A DNA stretch of 64,000 bases from Verrucomicrobiales bacterium (GCA_016793885.1 JAEUHE010000237.1:1-64000), one strand, 5' to 3'; shown: positions 8,391 through 19,017, counted from the first letter of the stretch. Notes: a model not told the origin generated them from the sequence alone. Program-made: numbers and translations.

Positions 8391-8945
8391 ATGAAGTCCG
8401 TCTTTACCGGCCCAGTCTATGTCGTGCGTGACAACATCGACACGGATCAGATCATTCCGGCGCAATACCTCAATCTGGTTCCGACCATCGCGGAGGAATA
8501 CGAGAAGCTGGGAAGCTACGCGCTCTGCGGCTTGCCTGACTCGCTGTATCCCATCCGTTTCGTGGCACCGAACGAACTGGACACCCAATATCCGATCGTG
8601 GTCGCCGGCAAGAATTTCGGCTGCGGCAGCTCCCGCGAACACGCGCCAATCGCCATGGGCTCCGCTAACAACCGCATCGTTCTGGCTGAAAGCTTTGCTC
8701 GCATCTTCTTTCGCAACTGCGTATCTACCGGAGAACTCTATCCGTGTGAATCGGCGGACCGACTGTGCGACATCCTCAAGACGGGCGATGTGGTGACTGT
8801 GGACCTCGATCAATCCACCGTCACGGTGCAAGCCTCCGGTAAAGTCTACAAATTCAAACCACTCGGAGATGTGCGTCCGGTGGTCGATGCCGGGGGACTG
8901 TTCAATTTCGCCCGAAAAAGCGGCATGATACCAGCCAATGGCTGA
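8391..8945 (+). CDS. leuD: 3-isopropylmalate dehydratase small subunit (LeuD)
   Basis: The 184-residue protein is the swivelling domain of aconitase-family hydro-lyases. It shows DNIDTDQIIPAQYL near the N-terminus, where the YL pair lies in the substrate-recognition loop, and GKNFGCGSSREHAP at about 75-88. With a LeuC large subunit it would isomerise 2- to 3-isopropylmalate in leucine biosynthesis; homoaconitase or methylmalate relatives have the same small subunit, so the substrate is not certain. The large subunit is not in the window. The last 8 bases overlap the start of the next gene, so the two are probably translationally coupled. Confidence 0.9.
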   Translation: MKSVFTGPVYVVRDNIDTDQIIPAQYLNLVPTIAEEYEKLGSYALCGLPDSLYPIRFVAPNELDTQYPIVVAGKNFGCGSSREHAPIAMGSANNRIVLAESFARIFFRNCVSTGELYPCESADRLCDILKTGDVVTVDLDQSTVTVQASGKVYKFKPLGDVRPVVDAGGLFNFARKSGMIPANG

Positions 8946-9486
8946 TTCATCCCCGGCGGCTCCCCCCGCAACTCCGCCTCCTGTCAACCCGAGGCCGGAT
9001 ATGCGCTTCCCCCTGCTGCCGGCAGCAGGGGTGTTTGTCGCCGCTACCCTGATCTACTTTGCGTGCTTCAGCGCTCTCGAGCACATGCGTCTCAAAAAGG
9101 GACCCTGGTTGCTGGAGTTCGCTACCGACCCCGTTGGAGTTCCCTCGCTGACGCTCAACCAACCAAGCCTCGGCATCAACCGCGTGCAACTGATCTTCGT
9201 CGGGGAAACCCATACCAACCTCGGCACACGTGCGGAAATCAGGCTGGATCGGCCGCTTACGCCTCTGCCTTTCGGCGAACGCATCTCCGAGGACCTGATG
9301 TTTCTGCCCGGCACTCTCGCCCTCAACCTCTTCGGGCATGAGATCGAACTCGCGCCGAGAACCTTGGTCGTCAACCGCAAAGAGGTCCCCTGGCAAAACA
9401 ACCAAGTCATCCGGCTGACGCCCACCGAAAAGCTCCCACCCGAGGTGCTCAAGCCGCCGAATCCCAAGAAGCGTCCGATTTTGTAG
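8938..9486 (+). CDS. Membrane-anchored protein of unknown function
   Basis: The 182-residue protein has a proline-rich cytoplasmic N-terminus, one membrane segment at about 24-46 (LLPAAGVFVAATLIYFACF), and an external beta-rich domain (VGVPSLTLNQPSLGINRVQLIF, FGERISEDLMFLPGTLALNLFGHEIEL). It ends in a lysine- and proline-rich tail. I do not recognise the family. The ATG at 8938 lies inside the 3' end of leuD, which implies one transcript, but nothing in the sequence links it to leucine synthesis. It converges on the RHS gene. Confidence 0.75.
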   Translation: MADSSPAAPPATPPPVNPRPDMRFPLLPAAGVFVAATLIYFACFSALEHMRLKKGPWLLEFATDPVGVPSLTLNQPSLGINRVQLIFVGETHTNLGTRAEIRLDRPLTPLPFGERISEDLMFLPGTLALNLFGHEIELAPRTLVVNRKEVPWQNNQVIRLTPTEKLPPEVLKPPNPKKRPIL

Positions 9487-9513
9487 TGAGCATCTATCCC
9501 TCCCGCCCTCCCG

Positions 9514-12500
9514 TCAGGGGACTCGATACACTCGTTCAATGAGACGATTCTCGGCATCATAACGATCTTCATAGGGCCGCCCTTGATATTCACCTCGCAG
9601 GGTGTTCCCAGCGCCGTCGTAATCCGGATTGGCATTCGCCGGGTTATCATCGAGATCTATTCGATCATTTCGATCGTAGTTCATTCGTGAGCTCGGAATG
9701 CCCGGAAGGGACGACTCGCGACGCAACCGATTCCCGACCGCATCGTAGTGATACGAGGCCGCCCCCAGGCCGCCAATCGTCTCGCGCGTCAAACGCTGAA
9801 GATCGTCGTATTCCCACCGGTACGTTCGCAGGGGGGTGCCGGCGTTGCGGAAAGACTCCACCAGTTGAACCCGCTGCCCGGCTTCGTTGACCTGATAGTC
9901 GAACCGCGCATACTCCTCCCCTTCACGCCCCCAACGCAGCTGTTGCAAACGGTTCCGACTGTCGTATCGATAGGAATTGGTCAGGCCATTGGCATAGCGC
10001 GTCTCGCTCAACATCCCCGCGAGATCATACGCGTAGGTTGCCCCCACACCAAACTCAGGAATGCTGGCTCCCGTCAGACGCCCCAATTCGTCATAGGCGT
10101 AACGGACTTCCCACCACTTGCTGCCCATCTCCACCACCGTCCTCGCTACCTGGCCGCCCGGAAGATACCCGTACTCAAGCCGACCATAGCCGGGCTTATC
10201 GCGAACGTGCAGCCGGTCCAAGTCGTCGTAGGTATACGTGGTGGAACCGCTGGGGTCGACTTGGGTCGCTCGATGTCCCGTCGCGGTGAACGTGAACTCC
10301 GCGAGCAGATCCTCACCCGCTGCGAGCCGCTCGGCCTTCCGCCAGAGGCGATCTCGTGCGTCAAATCGTTGCTCGATCAACCGCCCGTTGAAGTTGGTTC
10401 GAAGGACCAGGTTCCCGACGGCGTCATAGTTCATGAACTCTCGTTCGCCACCCGGAAGCTCCCGCATCACTCGCCGTCCCAACGCATCATAAGCATAGCG
10501 CGTGGTCCTTCCCAGCGCGTCCGTTTGGCTGATCTGGTTGCCCGCCTCATCAAACCCATACACGGTCACGGTCTGATTGGAGGACCCGAGGGCGTTGGTC
10601 ACCGAGGTCAGCCGCCCCAGAACATCATACCCAAATCCAGTAACGATGCCCACCTCGTTGGTCGAAAACACCTGGTGCCCTGCCCCGTCGTAAGCCAGCC
10701 AAGTGCTCGACCGATGCCCTCCCACCTCTGGCATCCTCGTCGCAACTCGCCGCCCCCAGGCATCATATTCATACTCTGTCCGATTGTTGGCCGGGTCAAC
10801 GCTGGCCGAAAGCAGCCCGGAGGGGCCGTAGAGGGAGCGGTGGACGGCCTGACGTGGCGTGTCCCAAGCGTTGGTAACCGAGATCCGTCGCCCCGCCGCA
10901 TCGAACCCGTATGCAGTGGTCACTCCATTGGCATCACGTACCCAGGACAGGCGACCAGCGACGTCGTAGCCTGTTTCTAGAACCGTGAGAATCTCCGGAT
11001 CCTCCACCAACTCCGCTGCTGTGATTCCTCGTGAATCCAAACCGATGCGGATGCTGAGGTCACGGCACTTCCCTGTCCGGACGACACGACCCAAAGCATC
11101 GTAGACACTGTAGTTGCCGGAAGATCGCACCACACTGTTGGTCTCACTCTCGGTCAGCGGCAAGAAGGTAGCCTGCTGGACATAAACGGGACGCCCCAGG
11201 GCATCGTAAAAGGTGCGGCTGACCACGCGCGGCGTCTGGTCATCGAACGGGTATACCGTCTGAACCAACAACCCTCGGCTATCGTAGTAGTATCGAGTCC
11301 ACCGCCCCAGCTCATCCGCCTCCGCCACCACGCGCCCGAGCTCGTCGAACCGAGTTTGGCGAACCCCGCCCAGAGCATCCGTAGTCTGGATCACTCGGTT
11401 CCAGACATCATACTCCAACGAGCGGGTAGCCGTATCGAGCGCCCCACCAACGCCCCGTCGAAGGGTCGACTCGGTGAGTCGATTTCCGTTCCCATCATAA
11501 CTGAATTCTGTTGCGTCCAGCAATTGCCCTTCAGCCGAGAGGAGTGTTTGCTGGATCATCTGACCCGTCGTATCGTAAGAGTAACGCGTAATCAGTCCCG
11601 TGGTGTCACGCGACTCCACCAAATTACCCACGCTATCGTAACGATGGGAAGTTGCCTGAACCGATCCTCCGGCGATTCTCGCTGAACGCTCAAGCCGGCC
11701 TTGGCTGTCAAATGTATTGGTCATGATCACTCCGAGCGAATCCTGCTGGTAGACGAGTCGATCCGAGGAATCAAACAGGAACCGATTGGTCCCCTGGGGA
11801 CTGGCTTGGGTGGACAAACGCCCATCCGAATCGTAAGTGCGGATCATCCACGACTCACCCTCCGTGCCCCATGCGTTCGTCTCCGCCAACAACCGGTGGT
11901 TGGTTCCAAAAGAACGGCGGGTGATACGCCCTGACGCGTCGACGGTTTGAATCACATTCCCAAAGGCGTCGTAGTCATGAATCGTCCGATGGCCCAACGG
12001 ATCGACTGACTCCTCCCGACGCCGTGCCAACTCGTGCTTCAACAGCGCTCTGCCGCCGGTGGCATCCGCCACCGAGATGAGACGGCCGTCGGAATCGTAA
12101 CCTGGCCGCAGCACAGCCACGCCCCGCTCATCCCGCAACTCCGTGAGGTAATGGGGAAAAAGCAGATTCGTATAGGAATAGCTACGCACACTGTAACGGC
12201 CAGTTTCGCGATCGAGCAGACGCCGAACCGCGACGAGATTTCCAGTCAAAGCGTCGTATTCGTAGCGCAACAAGGGGAAGGCGCCCGGGCGCAGCTCGCC
12301 GGAGGGTAACAGGGATGCCGAATCGAAGGCCTCCGTGATGAATCCGTGAGCTCCTCGCTTCAGGAGCAGGGAGCGAGTCCGAACATTATTCCGGTCTCTA
12401 TGCTCGATGCGCACGCTCGAGTCCTCCGAAATCTCCACCCGCTCGCCCGTTGGTGACTGCAGAGATCGCAGAACCGGACGCCCATAAACCTCGACGGATC

Positions 12501-15500
12501 GTGCCAAAGCGGAATCAGACGCCAGCGTCAAGCTGCCCACCCGCGGGCGAACGATTTGCAGGACTAGCCCATCCACATTCGTCAAAACCCAGCCGCGGAA
12601 ATCATAATTCTCCATCGGCGTCCCAGGACCGGCGTCGACCCAGAAGGGCGGGATTTCCTGCTGGAAAGGAATGAACCGAAGCTCTCGGTTCCCGGTCGCC
12701 GTCAAGGTGATCGGGAGTCCCGGCGGTGGCTCCCAGCGTGCCTCGTAACAAAAGCAGGGAACTCCACCCCGATTCGGGCCAGGCCTCAGTGAGTGGCGAA
12801 AGGTGGTTCTCATGCCACCTGGCAGGGTCAGGGAGATGTCGCGGCCTCCCCCCACGCGAACCTCGTGCCGAGCTTCGGTATCCGGGTCCTCTAGAAGAGT
12901 CCGGTCCTCGTCGATTTCAACCTGCAAATCATAGAGGGAAAGGGTCCAACCTGGACCAAAATCACCCCCTCCAGGATTCAGCGAATCGTAGGTGCGCGAC
13001 AGCACAAGAGGAAGCCCGGACGTCGGGAGTTCAAGATCCGTTTCCGTGAAGAACAGCTGGCCGATCTTGGCGTCGCTTTGCAGAATAAACCGCACGGTGT
13101 GCTGCACGGTCTGAATCCCTCCCAGCGTGACCAAAGTCAAATCGTAAGATCCATTCCGCAACTGGGTCATATCCAGTTCACCCAACACTCCGCCCTCCAC
13201 CGGACCGACACCGCTCCATTCCTGAACCCATTCCCCGGTGGCTCGCTGGAGAACCAGGCGATAGCTGGAGTCCTCATCCGGATCCAGAGCCGTGCCCCGA
13301 ACCTCCAGTCGGTCGGTTTCGATCAGAGCACCTGGGGCTAGGGACGCAATCAGCGCCACCGGTGCGCGGTCATCAGCCGTTCCGACCCCAATCCGCACCG
13401 CGGGCAGGTTCCACCAGATCCCCTGCTCATCCATCGCCTCGGCCTGCAAAACGACAAACCCAGCTCGCGAGGGAGTCCACGACCACTCCAGCACCGGGCC
13501 CTCACCCGACGGAATCCGCTGACCATCGGCGAACAGCCGGGTCTGCACGATTGCGGCACGAGTGGAATCCACCTGGAGCCGGATCGGAACCACGGAGCCC
13601 AGGAGATGACGGGAACCATCGACCGGCTCTATCCAACGAAGGGCCGGATCGGCCACTTCCACTTCCACCTCTGCGCTCAACGGGGTTCCTGCCGAGTCCT
13701 CCGCGACGTAGGTAAAGCGATCGAACCCGGAGACGCCCGCAGCAGGTGAGTATTCCACCTCGCCATCAGAGCGAAGGACGACCACTCCCAGCGAGGCCGG
13801 ACCTACGGATACCAGCTTCCCTATGCCTTGATCGTTCTTCAACACGGCCAGCCGATTCGAGACCGAGCCAACGCCCACTTGAAAGGAATCCGAACGGGCC
13901 TCTCCCAGGGGCTTGGGGGGGTCCACCTGAAGTGGGATCCGAAGCGAGGCCGCCGATTCGGTGTGCGCCCAGGCCCAATACAGTCCTGGCGTCGCGTTGG
14001 ACCAGGTGGTGGTGGTGCCCTCGGCCCTCAGCGTCGTTTGCCAGAGCCCAGACTCGATAACGAACGTGACAGGAGCGGCTGGGTCACCCGTCAGACCAAT
14101 CGCCTCAAGCTCAAAGCTTGCACGATCGCGAGAATGCGCCTGGACGTGAAGCCCTGCGGATCCGGGTCCAAAGTACAAGCGTCCGACCGAACGATGGACA
14201 ATACGTCCTTCAACCCACCCTCGAAGGATGAGTGCCGCCGTTCCCGATTCCAGAACTGCCGGACGACGAATCCTACAAAACCAGCGTCTTGTCTCGCCGG
14301 CTCCCAGGTCACCGGTGTCGGGAGCAGTTAGCAGGATATCGATGGCAGGATGATCGCAGTAAGCCTCGAATCGAAAGCCTTCCAAGAGCTGGCTGGACAA
14401 ATTGTCCCATTCAACCTCGATCACGCTCTCGGTTGGCGGTATCCAGCCCAGTTCAAACTCCTCAGCGACCTCCAAGTGATTCACCCGAAGGCCAAGGAAG
14501 GGACGATCCGGCCGGTCCTTACCGACGCGAAGCAGATACTCGCCACCCTCCCCTGGCTGATTCCCAGCCACCTCAATCGTATAACGACCGGGCCGGGGAA
14601 TCTCATAGCTCAGGTAGACGGGAGTCACGCGGGGAAGAAATGCTCCGAACGGTTCTGACTCGTGCCAGGCTGACGCCGTCAGGTCGCCGTCACTATCTCG
14701 AACGTAAAGATGGGCCGAGAACTCGGGATTCAGGATGGCAAGATCAAGCCGTTCTGTTCCCGATGTCTCGTAAACAAATGTCTGCGAGAAATGCCTCGGG
14801 CCCCGGAAGAAAGAAGGGCCCGAGGTCAGTTTCAGCGGCGTGGATGAGCCCTGCTCGGGCAGCAAATCAGGAGCAGGTCCAGTCAGGGACACCGTGACGT
14901 AACCCGTCGCCACGAACCCTGCACCCCATCCGACCACGTAACTGAAAGTATCCAAAACCTGCTGATCCGAGTGAAGATCCGGTTCCAGGATCAGCGATGT
15001 CGCATCAGATGCAATTCGAACCCTGCCGATCTGCAGGTTGGGCACGGAGATGGATTCGATGCGGGCGGTCGCCGGCACTCGGTCATTGGCCATCACCGTG
15101 AGTCGCTGGTTGCCCTGCGAACGTACCAGGTGAAACTGATCATCATGAGGCAGAGCCAGACCAAGATGTACAGGAGACGCTTCCGAGGCATCCGGGGGCG
15201 AAATCATCACGGCCGCAACCAAGGTGACAAAGTCCTCCTGACTGGATGGACCGAAGTACTCCGTGCGAAGCACTCCCGACCTCCCTTTCCACTCCACTCC
15301 AGAAAGGGGCAGACGCAAGACATCCCACAGTCCGGTGCCCTTCCAGCACTGGTCGGATATCGAAGGCGTCGAAAGCCCCGCGAACAACTGGTCCTGCTCA
15401 ACACCACAAAGGGTCTGGGTAAAAGGAGTCTTCCATGGCTGATCGTTGAGTACCAGGGTAGGGTCCAGAAAATCGCCGCCCGGTTGCCCGAGGCAGCTGG

Positions 15501-18500
15501 AACAAGGCTGGCCATCCGACACATGAAGCTCGAGCAGGGCCGACCCAGGGTCGGCTCCAGTCTCCAGAGGAAGGACCCAGCCCTGATCACCGGAGTTTTG
15601 AAGGAGCAGATGGCCTCCTTGGTCAACGCGCGCACGATTGGTCTGTTGCTCCTTCTGGAAATGCCCACCCAGCCACAGCTCACCTTGATCACCCGACGGA
15701 GCAATGACGAGCACCCGGTCCGGCTCCTCCCGCCTCCATGGTTCGAATGGATCGTTGTCGGTGGAACCATCCACCAAGCGACACAGCGCCACGGCCTGTT
15801 CGCCCTCCCCGTTCCTCAACCAGAGGCGTCCTCCGACCACCAGCACCGAGGTGTCCCAGGCCTGTTCCGGGCCCGGTGTCTGAACATGGAGGACACTGAC
15901 TTCTTGCCCAGGGAGAGCGTTCAAGGACTCCGGTATCCAATCCAGATCCAGGGCACCGGAGGATTTCAACCGTGCAACCCCATGTCGTATGGCTCCATCC
16001 CATTGCAAGAAATCACCGCCAACGTACCAGCCAGCGTCCGGAGCCTCGGCGAGCGTTGCAATCGAGCCGTCCACGACTGCGGGAATGATCTCCAAGGTGC
16101 CGTTCCGAGGCAACCGTGCCAGCCAGCCGATGCGTTGATCTCCTGTTCCGGGTCGATCGCCGCCGAACCAAAGCGCGCCATCCGAGGCGGACCGCACGAC
16201 GCGCACAGTCGCCGCTGGGGCCATCGCGGCAACGAGGTTTCCCTGGAGATCCCAGTGCTGAATCCCATCGCTCCCCGCCACCCAGACTTCGTCGCCCCGC
16301 ATCAACAAGTCGTTGACCTCTTGATGAGTCGCCACGCTTGAGGTCAGCTGATCCAAAAGGGTGCCACCTGAAGAGAGTCGGACGAGCCCCCCGGTTGGCT
16401 GGCCGTCGAAGTGAGTAAACGATCCACCAACCCAGACGGTGCCGTCTGCCTGCAAGGCAACCGATCGAACTATCCCATTGGGGCCGGCTCCGGCATCAAA
16501 GCTCACATCGAGCTGCCCGCCAGGGAGCAGGCGAGCCAACCGATTCCGCCGAATGCCGCCCGCTTCGGTGAACGCTCCACCCATCAGAACCCGACCATCG
16601 GGATACACCGCCATGGCTTTCACTTCATCATTAACTGCAGGCGCGAAGCCTCCATTCGACTCGTTCCCACTCCACAAGCGCACATCTCGTCGCAGCGAAG
16701 GTTCGGGCTGATCAAACAGCACCAGGAGAGAGATGCCATTCACGTTGAACTGAGCGCTCTTCACTAATTCGCTGACCGGGTATTCCCCGTCGCCTTCGAC
16801 CAATGCGGTGACGTCGGCGCGATAGGAATGAGCGACCGCATAGGGATGGTTCTGCCGGTACGTCCACCCATCGTCATGTGAAAGCCCCAACGAAACACCC
16901 TGGATCCAGCGGCCGGCAAAACGAATACGGCTGTTTGCATCCGAATGCCACGAATCCACGGGACCGTGCCAATACAGGAAAGCGCGCCGCACCGGGCCTT
17001 GAACTCCCCGGAGGGACAACGTTCCCTGCCCCCGATCCCGCAACCCACCCAGGCTGGCGGAGGCGTAGCCCGCCGAGGGAAAGAACTCCCAGGCGGAAGA
17101 CGCCACCACGTGAACTGGCACAACCTGGCTGGTTGATCGCCCCCCAGCATCGTGAACCTCCAGCTTGACCTGGTACTCTCCCGGCACCGAGAACGCCAAG
17201 AAAGTCTGCGGCTGATTGGGACGCTGGAACTGCACCGGTCCTGGGCCGGAGACTTCCGCCCACTGAAAACGCAGGGGAAGCCCCGAACGAAACCCTTGGT
17301 CATCTAGCCCATCGTCGACAGCCTCAGCGCTGAGAATCCCCTCAAACCCGGACAACTGTTCGAACTGAGCCGCCACTCGCGGCGGCTGGTTCGATCCGGT
17401 CGCGACCACTTGGATCTCGTCCGACCCTCGAAAGAGTCCTTCGCTTACCGTCAAACGAAGCCGATATTCACCGGGCTCGGAAAAGCTCGCCTCCGAGTGG
17501 AGCGCGCGGGCCGAGAAGCCCACCGCACCAGGCCCCGAGAGCACTTCCCACCGAGCCTGCGCACTGGAAGAGCAATTCGAGCACACCCCCTGCAAAGCCA
17601 CCACCCGTGGCACCACCACACGAAGATCCTCTCCTGCCGACACCCGGGGCGATGGTTGGACCGGATCGCAGAACTCCCTGCCCAACGCACCCAGCATCGC
17701 AGGTAGGCTCGCGTAGTCGGACGCAGGAATGAGATCCTCACTGCGGGCGACCAACCGCTGCAAGTGTGCGTGGTCAGGACCAGCGCCCAGTGCATAGATC
17801 AACAGTTGGACCTGCTGGCTTCGCGCATCGGCCGCGGCCGCTATCGTGAGCTCGCGGACGGTCTCGCGCGTGGCCGTCGTGCTGCTTTCCCAGCCATCGG
17901 TCAGCAGAATGATCAGGCGACGATGCGAAGGCTCCTCCAGAGCCTGGAGTCCCTCGCGAATCCCACTGGCAATGACTGTTCCATCGCACAGTTTCCCGTC
18001 CAAGTGAGCAGAGCGTTGAAGCCCCGCGATAGCTGACTTCAGGCGCTCGGCCTCGGAAGTGAGGCTGACATGGAGATGCGCGGAGGAGCAGAATGACACT
18101 ACCGACGCGCGACGAAGACCTCCGGACAAGCCGAGCTGTTCCACAAACCGGACGGCAGCCTGTCGCAGCAGGTCAAAGTCGGACGGACTGATGGACGAAG
18201 TTCGATCGAGCACGAGAGCAACATCCAACGGTTCGTCGCACGCGTCCGCCCATTCCACGCTTTGAATTCGTGGCACACTACGCCGGCCGCTGGCGTCCTG
18301 CATCCGCCACTGCAGTAAGTGCATCCGCGAGTCGGGGCCAGTGCGAAGCGGTTGGTATTCGACCTGCCGGATCAGCTCGGTCACCGCCGCGGGGGTAGCT
18401 CCACGTCCCAACTGCAGACGGAGGCGCGAGGAGACGATCTCCACCCGGGCGACCTCAACGCCATGGACCCGTGCCCAACCATCCGAGCTGATCTGGATGC

Positions 18501-19017
18501 GGTCGGACGACAGCAGAGCCAGTTGGCCGGCGTTCATGTCCGGCACCACCGTCGCCACCTCAATCCAGCAGTTCTCGAGCGTGTCGACCTCGGCGGCGAC
18601 CAGAGCACCCATGGGCGCCAGGCGAAGCCGTTGGCCAGCGGCGACACGCTGGAGAGCGGTTGGAATCTGCAGCTCGAGCGGAGATAATCCGGGCTCGGAA
18701 TCCAAGGCAACCGCTCGAAAATAGCCCTCCTCCGACCAAGGGACTGGGATCTCGAAAACGGATTCGCCGCGAGCGCCGAGAATCACAGGGCCGAACTCTT
18801 CGGCCGGACTTGTGAGCCGGGGAATGGCCTGCACCTGGGCACGTTGGCCCGGAGCCAGCCCCACCAACTCCAGTCGAATGCGATTGGTGGTGGGAAAGGT
18901 GGGAGGCCGAATCCGAAGATCGGCGGCCCGAATGGAAAGACAGTTTACCGCACCGAGCACAAGCAGTGCTCCTGCGGCCGCAATAAAGGATCCTCCTTGG
19001 AACCAGGTACGACGCAT
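9514..19017 (-). CDS. Giant exported VWA / PKD-like / delta-60 / RHS-YD repeat protein
   Basis: This is a 3167-residue exported protein. A hydrophobic N-terminus (FIAAAGALLVLGAVNCLSIRA) precedes: a von Willebrand A domain at about 264-450 with a MIDAS-like DRTSS (D271-S275), GT at 346-347 and LLTDGWES; PKD/Ig-like domains at about 455-640; delta-60-type repeats at about 780-1100 (VYPDGRVLMGGAF, QADGTVWVGGSF); cadherin-like and Fn-like modules; then an RHS region from about 1985 to the end, opening with LPTSGLPLVLSRTYDS and continuing as dozens of YD repeats (YDALGRVV, YDAAGRRI). The protein ends at YDAENRLIERVYRVP. It has no RHS-core closing motif and no variable C-terminal toxin domain. It may be a surface adhesin or an RHS protein that lost its tip. 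No immunity gene is adjacent. Confidence 0.85.
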   Translation of the reverse strand: MRRTWFQGGSFIAAAGALLVLGAVNCLSIRAADLRIRPPTFPTTNRIRLELVGLAPGQRAQVQAIPRLTSPAEEFGPVILGARGESVFEIPVPWSEEGYFRAVALDSEPGLSPLELQIPTALQRVAAGQRLRLAPMGALVAAEVDTLENCWIEVATVVPDMNAGQLALLSSDRIQISSDGWARVHGVEVARVEIVSSRLRLQLGRGATPAAVTELIRQVEYQPLRTGPDSRMHLLQWRMQDASGRRSVPRIQSVEWADACDEPLDVALVLDRTSSISPSDFDLLRQAAVRFVEQLGLSGGLRRASVVSFCSSAHLHVSLTSEAERLKSAIAGLQRSAHLDGKLCDGTVIASGIREGLQALEEPSHRRLIILLTDGWESSTTATRETVRELTIAAAADARSQQVQLLIYALGAGPDHAHLQRLVARSEDLIPASDYASLPAMLGALGREFCDPVQPSPRVSAGEDLRVVVPRVVALQGVCSNCSSSAQARWEVLSGPGAVGFSARALHSEASFSEPGEYRLRLTVSEGLFRGSDEIQVVATGSNQPPRVAAQFEQLSGFEGILSAEAVDDGLDDQGFRSGLPLRFQWAEVSGPGPVQFQRPNQPQTFLAFSVPGEYQVKLEVHDAGGRSTSQVVPVHVVASSAWEFFPSAGYASASLGGLRDRGQGTLSLRGVQGPVRRAFLYWHGPVDSWHSDANSRIRFAGRWIQGVSLGLSHDDGWTYRQNHPYAVAHSYRADVTALVEGDGEYPVSELVKSAQFNVNGISLLVLFDQPEPSLRRDVRLWSGNESNGGFAPAVNDEVKAMAVYPDGRVLMGGAFTEAGGIRRNRLARLLPGGQLDVSFDAGAGPNGIVRSVALQADGTVWVGGSFTHFDGQPTGGLVRLSSGGTLLDQLTSSVATHQEVNDLLMRGDEVWVAGSDGIQHWDLQGNLVAAMAPAATVRVVRSASDGALWFGGDRPGTGDQRIGWLARLPRNGTLEIIPAVVDGSIATLAEAPDAGWYVGGDFLQWDGAIRHGVARLKSSGALDLDWIPESLNALPGQEVSVLHVQTPGPEQAWDTSVLVVGGRLWLRNGEGEQAVALCRLVDGSTDNDPFEPWRREEPDRVLVIAPSGDQGELWLGGHFQKEQQTNRARVDQGGHLLLQNSGDQGWVLPLETGADPGSALLELHVSDGQPCSSCLGQPGGDFLDPTLVLNDQPWKTPFTQTLCGVEQDQLFAGLSTPSISDQCWKGTGLWDVLRLPLSGVEWKGRSGVLRTEYFGPSSQEDFVTLVAAVMISPPDASEASPVHLGLALPHDDQFHLVRSQGNQRLTVMANDRVPATARIESISVPNLQIGRVRIASDATSLILEPDLHSDQQVLDTFSYVVGWGAGFVATGYVTVSLTGPAPDLLPEQGSSTPLKLTSGPSFFRGPRHFSQTFVYETSGTERLDLAILNPEFSAHLYVRDSDGDLTASAWHESEPFGAFLPRVTPVYLSYEIPRPGRYTIEVAGNQPGEGGEYLLRVGKDRPDRPFLGLRVNHLEVAEEFELGWIPPTESVIEVEWDNLSSQLLEGFRFEAYCDHPAIDILLTAPDTGDLGAGETRRWFCRIRRPAVLESGTAALILRGWVEGRIVHRSVGRLYFGPGSAGLHVQAHSRDRASFELEAIGLTGDPAAPVTFVIESGLWQTTLRAEGTTTTWSNATPGLYWAWAHTESAASLRIPLQVDPPKPLGEARSDSFQVGVGSVSNRLAVLKNDQGIGKLVSVGPASLGVVVLRSDGEVEYSPAAGVSGFDRFTYVAEDSAGTPLSAEVEVEVADPALRWIEPVDGSRHLLGSVVPIRLQVDSTRAAIVQTRLFADGQRIPSGEGPVLEWSWTPSRAGFVVLQAEAMDEQGIWWNLPAVRIGVGTADDRAPVALIASLAPGALIETDRLEVRGTALDPDEDSSYRLVLQRATGEWVQEWSGVGPVEGGVLGELDMTQLRNGSYDLTLVTLGGIQTVQHTVRFILQSDAKIGQLFFTETDLELPTSGLPLVLSRTYDSLNPGGGDFGPGWTLSLYDLQVEIDEDRTLLEDPDTEARHEVRVGGGRDISLTLPGGMRTTFRHSLRPGPNRGGVPCFCYEARWEPPPGLPITLTATGNRELRFIPFQQEIPPFWVDAGPGTPMENYDFRGWVLTNVDGLVLQIVRPRVGSLTLASDSALARSVEVYGRPVLRSLQSPTGERVEISEDSSVRIEHRDRNNVRTRSLLLKRGAHGFITEAFDSASLLPSGELRPGAFPLLRYEYDALTGNLVAVRRLLDRETGRYSVRSYSYTNLLFPHYLTELRDERGVAVLRPGYDSDGRLISVADATGGRALLKHELARRREESVDPLGHRTIHDYDAFGNVIQTVDASGRITRRSFGTNHRLLAETNAWGTEGESWMIRTYDSDGRLSTQASPQGTNRFLFDSSDRLVYQQDSLGVIMTNTFDSQGRLERSARIAGGSVQATSHRYDSVGNLVESRDTTGLITRYSYDTTGQMIQQTLLSAEGQLLDATEFSYDGNGNRLTESTLRRGVGGALDTATRSLEYDVWNRVIQTTDALGGVRQTRFDELGRVVAEADELGRWTRYYYDSRGLLVQTVYPFDDQTPRVVSRTFYDALGRPVYVQQATFLPLTESETNSVVRSSGNYSVYDALGRVVRTGKCRDLSIRIGLDSRGITAAELVEDPEILTVLETGYDVAGRLSWVRDANGVTTAYGFDAAGRRISVTNAWDTPRQAVHRSLYGPSGLLSASVDPANNRTEYEYDAWGRRVATRMPEVGGHRSSTWLAYDGAGHQVFSTNEVGIVTGFGYDVLGRLTSVTNALGSSNQTVTVYGFDEAGNQISQTDALGRTTRYAYDALGRRVMRELPGGEREFMNYDAVGNLVLRTNFNGRLIEQRFDARDRLWRKAERLAAGEDLLAEFTFTATGHRATQVDPSGSTTYTYDDLDRLHVRDKPGYGRLEYGYLPGGQVARTVVEMGSKWWEVRYAYDELGRLTGASIPEFGVGATYAYDLAGMLSETRYANGLTNSYRYDSRNRLQQLRWGREGEEYARFDYQVNEAGQRVQLVESFRNAGTPLRTYRWEYDDLQRLTRETIGGLGAASYHYDAVGNRLRRESSLPGIPSSRMNYDRNDRIDLDDNPANANPDYDGAGNTLRGEYQGRPYEDRYDAENRLIERVYRVP

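Noticed and set aside
9748-10980. 410-residue plus-strand frame over the RHS region
   Set aside because: It arises from the repetitive YD-coding strand read backwards; no recognisable domain.
14971-16341. 456-residue plus-strand frame over the RHS/delta-60 gene
   Set aside because: Antisense to a gene with a consistent domain structure; no motif.
9514-19017. RHS toxin-immunity system
   Set aside because: No variable C-terminal toxin or immunity gene follows the YD repeats, so only the repeat shell is supported.
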